In this document: piece by piece, positions 1-5,039 of the stretch
Numbering within the stretch: position 1 is the stretch's first letter
Layout: each line of letters begins with the position of its first letter
From: an uncultured Lachnospiraceae bacterium
Lineage (GTDB): Bacteria > Bacillota > Clostridia > Lachnospirales > Lachnospiraceae
DNA: 5,039 nt
Assembly (NCBI GenBank): GCA_946639085.1
Contig: CAMPBP010000126.1
Coordinates: 1-5,039 of the forward strand
Reading direction: 5' to 3'
The notes under the pieces: generated by a model
The model's input: the letters and a program-made list of their open reading frames with translations, nothing else
The model's database searches: none
What the model was told of the DNA's origin: nothing
Program-made: the position numbers and the translations under genes

Positions 1-113
1 AGATTGCGCGCGAACCTATCGACGTACTGGTAAACGGAAAGTTCGTAGCTAAGGGTGAAGTAGTGGTACTTGAGGAGAGTTTTGCGGTCAGAGTTACAGA
101 GATTATTAAATAA
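1..113 (+). CDS. Flagellar motor switch protein FliN/FliY, C-terminal end (partial)
   Basis: This is the 3' end of a gene that starts upstream of the window. Reading from base 3 gives 36 residues and a TAA stop at 111-113. The peptide contains [20 protein letters not shown] followed by a VRVTEII ending, the hallmark of the C-terminal SpoA-like (FliN) domain shared by FliN and FliY. That domain forms the C-ring at the cytoplasmic face of the basal body, where it acts with FliM in torque switching and in docking export substrates. In Bacillus and many Clostridia the gene before cheY is fliY, a longer protein with an added CheC-like phosphatase region. The visible part cannot tell fliN from fliY, so no symbol is given. 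It ends 25 bases before cheY, consistent with one operon. Domain identity is seen in the sequence; the FliY possibility is inferred from gene order. Confidence 0.93.
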   Translation, partial: IAREPIDVLVNGKFVAKGEVVVLEESFAVRVTEIIK

Positions 114-138
114 CCCCAGAAAGCGGAGGAGTTAAACA

Positions 139-501
139 ATGGCAAAGAATATTTTAATTTGTGATGATGCGGCATTCATGAGAATGATGATCAAAGACAT
201 TCTTACAAAGAATGGCTATGTCATTGCAGGCGAAGCTGAGAACGGACTCAAGGCAGTGGAAAAATATAACGAAACCAAGCCCGATCTGGTACTTATGGAT
301 ATAACAATGCCCGAAATGGACGGCATCCAAGCATTAAAAAAGATCAAAGAAAGCGATCCCGGAGCAATGGTGATCATGTGTTCCGCAATGGGTCAGCAGG
401 CAATGGTTATCGAATCCATCCAGTCCGGAGCCAAGGACTTTATCGTTAAGCCCTTCCAGGCTGACAGAGTATTAGAGGCTGTCAAGAAGGTAGTAGGCTG
501 A
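139..501 (+). CDS. cheY: Chemotaxis response regulator CheY
   Basis: A stand-alone receiver domain of 120 residues, the usual CheY length, with no output domain. The active site is complete: acidic pair D9-D10, phosphoacceptor D54 in MDITMPEMDG, switch residue S82 in MCSAMGQQ, and K104-P105 in the IVKPF motif. Position 101, matching the Tyr106 switch residue of E. coli CheY, is Phe. The sequence closely resembles Bacillus-type CheY as I remember it (DDAAFMRMMIKDIL near the N-terminus, GAKDFIVKPFQADRVLEA near the C-terminus). It is phosphorylated by CheA, and CheY-phosphate then binds the flagellar switch (FliM, and FliN/FliY) in the cytoplasm. In Bacillus this promotes counter-clockwise rotation, opposite to E. 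coli; whether that holds here is inference. The start is set by GGAGGAG at 125-131, seven bases before the ATG. Its place between fliN/fliY and fliO is the standard Firmicute arrangement. Confidence 0.97.
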   Translation: MAKNILICDDAAFMRMMIKDILTKNGYVIAGEAENGLKAVEKYNETKPDLVLMDITMPEMDGIQALKKIKESDPGAMVIMCSAMGQQAMVIESIQSGAKDFIVKPFQADRVLEAVKKVVG

Positions 502-521
502 TCTTACCTTTGGAGGTTTGA

Positions 522-878
522 ATGTTTATCGTGGGGTCAAGTACGTCCTCTGCGGTGCAGTTTATCACAGTCCTGCTCATATTCGCGTTCGTTCTCTTTA
601 TCTGTTTCTTTACGACAAAGTTCGTGGGTAACTTTCAGAAAGAACGTCTTTCGGGCAGCAACATAAATGTTATTGAGACGCAGCGGATCGCACAGAACAA
701 ATACATCCAGATAGTTAAGATTGCGGACCGTTATTTTGCCATAGCGGTCTGCAAAGATACTGTCACGACGATTTCGGAGATACCTGCGGATTCCATCAGT
801 TTCCCTGAGAAACAGACGGAAAAAATTTCCTTTAAAGACTTTTTGAAAAAAGCGAAGGAAGAAGAGAAAGACAGTTAA
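522..878 (+). CDS. fliO: Flagellar biosynthesis protein FliO (FliZ of Bacillus)
   Basis: A small 118-residue protein with one strongly hydrophobic membrane segment at about residues 12-33. A cytoplasmic domain follows, in which NVIETQRIAQNKYIQIVKI and the RYFAIAV strand match the pattern of the FliO/FliZ family. The C-terminus is charged, rich in Lys and Glu (about 99-118). FliO is a bitopic membrane protein that helps FliP form its ring during assembly of the export gate and is not part of the finished pore. Primary sequence conservation in the family is low, so the call also rests on its position directly before fliP. No cleavable signal peptide is apparent; the hydrophobic segment looks like an anchor. 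The ATG is preceded by TGGAGGT at 511-517 with a short five-base spacer after GGAGG, and the gene begins 20 bases after cheY. Its TAA stop directly abuts the fliP ATG. Confidence 0.9.
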   Translation: MFIVGSSTSSAVQFITVLLIFAFVLFICFFTTKFVGNFQKERLSGSNINVIETQRIAQNKYIQIVKIADRYFAIAVCKDTVTTISEIPADSISFPEKQTEKISFKDFLKKAKEEEKDS

Positions 879-1742
879 ATGAAGAAGTTTCTTAGAATGA
901 TTTGCCTGCTGTTTCTGGCGGGCATATTGTTTATCGGGCTTAAGTCTTCATCCTACGCATCACGTCTTACCAACACGGTCGATTCCCATTTAACGGGAGA
1001 GACCGAGAGTCGTACAAACATTGAGGATGCGGGTACGGCAGAAACGCCGGAGGACTTAAAAGAACTTAATATATCAAACGATCTTACCATCACATACAAC
1101 GATGGCAACGGTCAACTGTCAGGGTCATTGAGAATATTGCTCACATTGACCCTTATTGCGATTGCGCCGTTACTTCTTTTGATGCTGACATGTTATACGC
1201 GTGTCATCATCGTTCTTCACTTTACCAGAGCGGCGCTCAATACAAACACCGCGCCTCCCAATCAGGTTTTGATAGGCATTGCGTTGTTTGTCACTTTCTT
1301 TATCATGAATCCTACCTTTTCCAGAGCTTATAATGAAGCGATCCTTCCCCTTGATCGCGGAGAGATCACTCAGGAAGAAGCTTTTAAGATCGGTATGGAA
1401 CCTTTCAGAGACTTCATGTACGGACAGACTCAGACAAAGGATGTGGAACTTTTCATGAAGATATCCGAGACGGAGTGGGACGGGGCACTTGAAAACATTC
1501 CCAACAATATTCTCATTCCGGCTTTTGTGATCAGCGAATTAAGAACCGCGTTTATCATCGGTTTTGTCATATACATTCCGTTTATAGTTATAGATATGAT
1601 CGTCGCCTCGGTGCTCATGAGTATGGGTATGATGATGCTTCCGCCGACGACTATATCGATGCCGTTCAAGATACTTCTTTTCGTGCTTGCGGACGGCTGG
1701 AGCCTTATCATAGGTTCACTTGTAACATCGTTTTATCATTAG
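879..1742 (+). CDS. fliP: Flagellar type III export pore protein FliP
   Basis: A 287-residue polytopic membrane protein, somewhat longer than the roughly 245 residues of enterobacterial FliP. Residues 1-27 form a signal peptide (MKK n-region, hydrophobic core, probable cleavage after SYA), as is known for FliP. An acidic extracytoplasmic linker follows to about residue 82. Membrane segments lie near 83-105, 129-147, 221-245 and 264-284. Family signatures are clear: TCYTRVIIVLHFTRAAL (104-120), PPNQVLIGIALFVTFFIMNP (126-145), PAFVISELRTAFIIGF (214-229), the Met-rich SMGMMMLPP stretch (248-256) and PFKILLFVLADGW (262-274). Five FliP subunits form most of the export gate pore with FliQ and FliR. 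The ATG directly follows the fliO TAA, and only a weak purine-rich ribosome binding site (about 861-870) precedes it, so translation is probably coupled to fliO. The next in-frame ATG (897) would remove the basic n-region, so 879 is preferred. Confidence 0.98.
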   Translation: MKKFLRMICLLFLAGILFIGLKSSSYASRLTNTVDSHLTGETESRTNIEDAGTAETPEDLKELNISNDLTITYNDGNGQLSGSLRILLTLTLIAIAPLLLLMLTCYTRVIIVLHFTRAALNTNTAPPNQVLIGIALFVTFFIMNPTFSRAYNEAILPLDRGEITQEEAFKIGMEPFRDFMYGQTQTKDVELFMKISETEWDGALENIPNNILIPAFVISELRTAFIIGFVIYIPFIVIDMIVASVLMSMGMMMLPPTTISMPFKILLFVLADGWSLIIGSLVTSFYH

Positions 1743-1767
1743 CTGAGAAGAGAAAGGAGGTAATCAC

Positions 1768-2037
1768 ATGACACTTGATGATGTCGTAACATTGATGCGT
1801 GATGCATTCTTTACGATTATTGAATTGGCGTCCCCTGTTTTGCTCGTGTCGCTTATCATCGGTTTGCTCATAAGTATATTTCAGACGGTTACTTCCATTC
1901 AGGAGCAGACGCTTACTTTCGTTCCCAAGGTAATCTGCGTATTCCTTTCACTCATGCTTTTGGGGCACTGGATGCTTACGACGATAAAAGATTACATAGT
2001 TACTCTTTGGAGCAATTTCGGACAGTATGTTCATTAA
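1768..2037 (+). CDS. fliQ: Flagellar type III export protein FliQ
   Basis: A small protein of 89 residues, the normal length for FliQ, with two hydrophobic hairpin segments at about 16-38 and 51-72. The connecting loop carries the family signature FQTVTSIQEQTLTFVPK (38-54), which is nearly invariant in FliQ and in related virulence proteins such as SctS. FliQ subunits pack around the outside of the FliP-FliR assembly in the inner membrane and help to close and open the export gate. Translation starts at an ATG six bases after a strong AAAGGAGGT site at 1753-1761. The gene lies 25 bases after fliP, and its stop at 2035-2037 overlaps the fliR ribosome binding site, which ties the translation of the two genes closely together. 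Confidence 0.98.
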   Translation: MTLDDVVTLMRDAFFTIIELASPVLLVSLIIGLLISIFQTVTSIQEQTLTFVPKVICVFLSLMLLGHWMLTTIKDYIVTLWSNFGQYVH

Positions 2038-2041
2038 GGAG
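2036..2041 (+). promoter_or_regulatory. Ribosome binding site deciding the fliR start
   Basis: AAGGAG overlaps the last two bases of the fliQ stop codon and sits seven bases before the ATG at 2049. It supports that ATG over the upstream in-frame TTG at 2007, and it means that ribosomes ending fliQ stop right at the fliR initiation region. The motif and spacing are visible; coupling is inferred. Confidence 0.85.
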
Positions 2042-2048
2042 AAAGAAG

Positions 2049-2828
2049 ATGCTCGATTATTCGTTTTCTCTCGATGAACTGGAGTTTTTTCTTTTGATCG
2101 TTATGCGGGTGGCTACGTTTATATATGTCGCACCTTTCTTTTCCATGAGAGGTGTTCCGAATCCTGTAAAGATCGGTTTCAGTTTTCTTTTTGCCGTATT
2201 ACTCTACAGAATGGTTCCGTACACCCCGCTTGAATACAATTCCGTATTGGGTTATTCGGTATTGGTGTTAAAAGAAGCCGTTACGGGTCTTTTGATAGGT
2301 TACGGAGCTCAGATCGTTTCTACGATCTTAAGTCTTGCCGGCCACATTTCCGATATGGAAACGGGCCTTTCGATGGTAACTTTGTTTGACCCCAACACCA
2401 ATCAAAACGTGACGATTTCGGGCGCATATTATCAATATGCCGTAACGCTTATGCTCCTCGTCAGCGGGCTGTTTCATTTTATCGTTTCTGCCCTTGCGGA
2501 GACGTTTAAACTGATCCCCGTAAACGGTGCAATCTTTTCCTCCGAGAACCTTCTTGCGGCTATCCTTGAGTTTTTGAAAGATTACATGATGATAGGCGTA
2601 AAGATATGCCTTCCCATATTTGCGGTAATGCTCCTTTTGAATTCCTTACTGGGAATACTTGCGAAGGTTTCTCCGCAGATGAACATGTTTGCCGTAGGTA
2701 TGCAGATAAAGGTTCTGGTAGGACTCGGTGTTTTGTTTTTGACAACCGCCATGCTTCCCAACATTTCCTCGATGCTTATCGATGAGATGAGGAAAATGGT
2801 TACCATACTGACGGAGTCGATGCTGTGA
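2049..2828 (+). CDS. fliR: Flagellar type III export protein FliR
   Basis: From the ATG at 2049 this gives 259 residues, a typical FliR length. The open frame extends upstream to a TTG at 2007, but those 14 extra residues lie inside fliQ and are basic and unlike FliR, whereas the ATG has AAGGAG at 2036-2041 with a seven-base spacer. The protein is very hydrophobic with several membrane segments (about 10-31, 41-56, 68-100, 126-149, 182-204 and 215-236). Features I recognise from the family include the AP pair at 28-29, VPNPVKIGFSFLFAVLL (36-52), the LLIGYG stretch (81-86), the GHISDMETG motif (98-106) followed by the DP pair (114-115), and AKVSPQMNMF (205-214). FliR is the single-copy subunit that joins the FliP ring in the export gate and contacts FlhB. 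Its TGA stop overlaps the flhB GTG start by four bases. Confidence 0.97.
   Translation: MLDYSFSLDELEFFLLIVMRVATFIYVAPFFSMRGVPNPVKIGFSFLFAVLLYRMVPYTPLEYNSVLGYSVLVLKEAVTGLLIGYGAQIVSTILSLAGHISDMETGLSMVTLFDPNTNQNVTISGAYYQYAVTLMLLVSGLFHFIVSALAETFKLIPVNGAIFSSENLLAAILEFLKDYMMIGVKICLPIFAVMLLLNSLLGILAKVSPQMNMFAVGMQIKVLVGLGVLFLTTAMLPNISSMLIDEMRKMVTILTESML
2813..2816 (+). promoter_or_regulatory. Ribosome binding site for the flhB GTG start
   Basis: A short GGAG inside the end of fliR lies eight bases before the GTG at 2825. It is weaker than the sites of fliQ and flhA, but the four-base stop/start overlap with fliR makes re-initiation by ribosomes finishing fliR likely. Confidence 0.65.
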
Positions 2829-3937
2829 CATTAGAATTTAATCTTCAGTTTTTCGCTTCCGACGGTCCGGGCGGCGAAAAAACCGAACCGGCAACCGAAA
2901 AAAAGAAGAACGACGCCAGAGACGAAGGTCAGGTAGCCAAGAGTAAGGAGATCGAGAATGCCTTCAGCCTTATGGCGGCATTTGTAATACTCAGAGTTTA
3001 CGCGACGGTCATTGCCGAGAGGCTTCTCGGCATGTTCAGACTCGTCTACGACGATATACCCGAATATATCAAAAACTACGAAGGAAGAGTAAATGAAGTA
3101 AGTATCATAACCCTCATCACCGAGGTGTTTTCACAGGTGCTTATCATAGTTCTTCCTGTTATGCTTGTTTCTTTTATCGTATCTTTCGTATGCGATGTGG
3201 CTCAGGTTAAGTGGCATCCGACGGCCAAACCGTTAAAGCCCAAGGGAAGCAAGTTAAATCCCATAAACGGATTTAAAAAGATTTTTTCAAAAACCGCGCT
3301 CGTTGAGCTTTTAAAGTCGATACTTAAGATAGTCATAATCGCATGGGTCGCTTATTCGTATCTTAAAAAGAACGCGACAGGTTTCTTTTTACTGTATGAC
3401 ATGTCTTTGAATTCGGGGATAGCCAATACATGCAACATACTCATTAACATGGGTATAAGGATTTCCATAGCGTATCTTATAATCGCGTTTCTCGATTACG
3501 GTTATCAGAAGTGGAAATACAACGACGACCTTAAGATGACGAAGCAGGAAGTTAAAGATGAATACAAGCAGCAGGAAGGTGATCCTCAGATCAAGGGCAA
3601 GATCCGTCAGAGGATGATGCAGACTTCGAGAAGAAGAATGATGCAGGAACTTCCCAAAGCGGATGTCGTCATTACAAACCCGACGCATTATGCGGTGGCA
3701 CTTTTGTACGATGCGGACAAGTATGACGCACCGGTAGTCGTTGCAAAGGGTGCGGATTATCTGGCGCAAAAGATTAAGGAAGTCGCCAAAGAGAACGACA
3801 TTGAGATAGTGGAAAACAAACCGCTTGCGAGAATGCTTTATGCAAACGTTGAGATAGGCGAGATGGTGCCTGCAGAACTTTACCAGTCGGTGGCGGAAGT
3901 TCTTGCGTTTGTATATCATCTTAAAGGCAAAGCGTGA
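2825..3937 (+). CDS. flhB: Flagellar export substrate-switch protein FlhB
   Basis: A 370-residue protein. The N-terminus has the clostridial-style LQFFA (7-11) followed by GEKTEPATEKKKNDARDEGQ (17-36) and VAKSKE, a conserved FlhB block. Four membrane segments lie at about 46-66, 100-124, 157-180 and 205-225, then a cytoplasmic domain. The autocleavage site NPTH is intact at 285-288; in the family the chain breaks between Asn and Pro. The conserved KMTKQEVKDEYKQQEGDP linker is at 237-254, and ITNPTHYAVAL and ENKPLAR (330-336) are typical. FlhB wraps the entrance of the export pore and changes export from rod/hook to filament-type proteins when the hook reaches full length. The start is a GTG within the GTGA overlap with fliR; GGAG at 2813-2816 lies eight bases upstream. 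Beginning later would lose the LQFFA and EKTEPAT blocks. Confidence 0.98.
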   Translation: MTLEFNLQFFASDGPGGEKTEPATEKKKNDARDEGQVAKSKEIENAFSLMAAFVILRVYATVIAERLLGMFRLVYDDIPEYIKNYEGRVNEVSIITLITEVFSQVLIIVLPVMLVSFIVSFVCDVAQVKWHPTAKPLKPKGSKLNPINGFKKIFSKTALVELLKSILKIVIIAWVAYSYLKKNATGFFLLYDMSLNSGIANTCNILINMGIRISIAYLIIAFLDYGYQKWKYNDDLKMTKQEVKDEYKQQEGDPQIKGKIRQRMMQTSRRRMMQELPKADVVITNPTHYAVALLYDADKYDAPVVVAKGADYLAQKIKEVAKENDIEIVENKPLARMLYANVEIGEMVPAELYQSVAEVLAFVYHLKGKA

Positions 3938-3954
3938 TTCTCATAAAATAACGG

Positions 3955-3963
3955 AAAGGAGGT
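3955..3963 (+). promoter_or_regulatory. Strong ribosome binding site for flhA
   Basis: AAAGGAGGT is close to a full complement of the 16S anti-Shine-Dalgarno sequence. It lies in the 32-base flhB-flhA gap, six bases before the GTG at 3970. The spacing supports the GTG; the ATG at 3968 would be only four bases away and runs straight into a stop. Confidence 0.88.
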
Positions 3964-3969
3964 AAGGAT

Positions 3970-5039
3970 GTGAACGGTAAGATCAAAGGAGCAGACGTAG
4001 GCGTTGCCGCTTATATACTTGCAGCCTTTATCATGCTGATCGTGCCGATCCCCAACGTCTTACTCGACGTTTTGTTGGCGATCAATATTTCCGTTGCCTT
4101 TCTTATCCTCTTTGTATGTATGTTTTCAAAGGAAGTTCTGGAAATGTCATATTTCCCGACTATCCTTCTTTTTACGACGATCTTCAGGATATCCCTTAAC
4201 GTATCCTCCACAAGACTTATCCTTACCACCGGCGATCCCGGTAACGTTGTACAGACATTCGGTTCCTTCGTGGGCAGCGGCAACCTTATAGTCGGCGTTA
4301 TCGTTTTCCTTATACTTCTTATCATTCAGTTCCTGGTTATCAACAAAGGTTCGGAAAGAGTTGCGGAAGTAACCGCAAGATTTACCCTCGATGCAATGCC
4401 CGGTAAACAGATGGCTATCGATGCCGACTTAAATACCGGTGCCATCACCGATGCAGAAGCCAAACAAAGACGAGACAAGATCCAGCAGGAAGCCTCCTTC
4501 TTCGGTTCCATGGACGGTGCCGTTAAGTACGTAAAGGGAGATGCCGTAGCGGGTCTTATCATTACCGCAATAAACGTTGTCGGCGGTATCATCATGGGCG
4601 TTACGATGCGAGGTGAAGATCTTACCTCCGCTCTTAACACATATACGATTCTTACCATCGGTGACGGACTCGTATCCCAGATTCCTTCGCTTCTTATATC
4701 TTTGTCCACAGGTATTCTTGTCACAAAAGGCTCGGGAAGCGCGGACTTCGGAAACGTACTCGTAAAACAGCTTTTCGGTATTCCGAAAGCCATTTATATA
4801 GTCGGTGCCGTTATAGCGGGACTCGGTATAGTAACTCCTCTTAATACGTTTCTTTTTCTCGCGATAGGTATTATATTTATATTAGCGGGACGTACCATGC
4901 AGGGCTCCATAGAAACGGCCAATATAGAGCATGAAGCGGAGACGGAAGAACAGGAAGCACAGGAGATCCGGCAACCCGAAAATGTCAATTCGCTGTTGTC
5001 GGTGGACCCCATCGAGTTGGAGTTCGGTTACGGTATCAT
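3970..5039 (+). CDS. flhA: Flagellar export ring protein FlhA (N-terminal half, cut by window edge)
   Basis: An open frame from a GTG at 3970 to the end of the window, giving 356 complete codons of the roughly 680-700 usual for FlhA; there is no stop before the edge, so the gene is partial only because of the window. It contains hydrophobic segments near 14-34, 36-52, 60-75, 102-124, 196-214, 235-253, 274-292 and 294-308. The FHIPEP family signature is clear: RVAEVTARFTLDAMPGKQMA (130-149), followed by IDADLNTGAITDAEAK (150-165), and then the FFGSMDGAVKYVKGDA block (177-192). After the membrane part comes a Glu-rich linker (about 316-338) and the start of the cytoplasmic ring domain (NSLLSVDPIELEFGYGI). 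FlhA forms a nonameric ring, couples export to proton motive force and docks chaperone-substrate complexes. AAAGGAGGT at 3955-3963 lies six bases before the GTG. An ATG two bases earlier is followed at once by TGA and cannot start this frame. Confidence 0.97.
   Translation, partial: MNGKIKGADVGVAAYILAAFIMLIVPIPNVLLDVLLAINISVAFLILFVCMFSKEVLEMSYFPTILLFTTIFRISLNVSSTRLILTTGDPGNVVQTFGSFVGSGNLIVGVIVFLILLIIQFLVINKGSERVAEVTARFTLDAMPGKQMAIDADLNTGAITDAEAKQRRDKIQQEASFFGSMDGAVKYVKGDAVAGLIITAINVVGGIIMGVTMRGEDLTSALNTYTILTIGDGLVSQIPSLLISLSTGILVTKGSGSADFGNVLVKQLFGIPKAIYIVGAVIAGLGIVTPLNTFLFLAIGIIFILAGRTMQGSIETANIEHEAETEEQEAQEIRQPENVNSLLSVDPIELEFGYGI

Noticed and set aside
101..138. An AT-rich stretch (TATTAAAT) before cheY as a possible internal promoter
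   Set aside because: It codes for the conserved end of FliN/FliY and I could find no convincing -35 element at the right distance. The tight spacing suggests read-through from upstream.
3389..3919. A 176-codon open frame on the minus strand opposite flhB
   Set aside because: The plus strand encodes a full FlhB with all family motifs through this stretch. The minus-strand translation is rich in Arg, His and Val with no recognisable domain, as expected for an antisense shadow.
3938..3969. The 32-base flhB-flhA gap as a terminator or regulatory RNA site
   Set aside because: No inverted repeat or T-run is visible; apart from a ribosome binding site it holds nothing recognisable.
1550..4400. Recurring short words such as CTTATCAT across several genes, as a possible dispersed repeat
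   Set aside because: They fall in frame on Leu-Ile-Ile/Met runs of membrane segments and reflect preferred codons, not a repeat family.
4011..4793. Two adjoining open frames on the minus strand (4011-4325 and 4326-4793) opposite flhA
   Set aside because: They mirror the FlhA membrane domain and FHIPEP signature on the plus strand. Their translations are low in information (Ser, Ile, Thr, Pro) and show no domain.

Overview
This window lies inside a flagellar and chemotaxis operon. All genes are on the + strand and packed with almost no spacing. The order is: end of fliN/fliY, cheY, fliO (called fliZ in Bacillus), fliP, fliQ, fliR, flhB, and the first half of flhA. This matches the core of the Bacillus/Clostridium fla/che operon. 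The organism is most likely a motile Firmicute of the class Clostridia, possibly a Lachnospiraceae relative. The reasons are the Bacillus-like CheY, the strong AAAGGAGG-type ribosome binding sites, the N-terminal LQFFA sequence of FlhB and the gene order. The family-level assignment is inferred from remembered family features, not from a search.

Region by region: bases 1-113 are the last 36 codons of the switch protein FliN or FliY. Bases 139-501 encode the response regulator CheY. Bases 522-2828 hold fliO, fliP, fliQ and fliR, the membrane parts of the flagellar type III export gate. Bases 2825-3937 encode FlhB, the substrate-specificity switch, with an intact NPTH autocleavage site. From 3970 to the window edge runs flhA, truncated by the window after 356 codons. 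Its transmembrane half and the start of its cytoplasmic linker are present. The longest gap between genes is 32 bases. I found no RNA gene, mobile element, CRISPR array, convincing internal promoter or terminator.

How the genes work together: FliP, FliQ and FliR form the export pore in the basal body, and FliO helps FliP assemble. FlhB wraps the pore entrance and changes substrate class from rod/hook to filament after self-cleavage. FlhA forms the cytoplasmic ring that uses proton motive force and docks export chaperones. CheY-phosphate binds the switch complex containing FliM and FliN/FliY and sets rotation direction. Overlapping or abutting reading frames (fliO/fliP, fliR/flhB) suggest translational coupling, which would help balance subunit production.

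I see no novel system here. The points worth a second look are small: start codon choices at fliR, flhB and flhA, a start-stop ATG-TGA overlapping the flhA start, an acidic linker behind the FliP signal peptide, and an acidic linker in FlhA.
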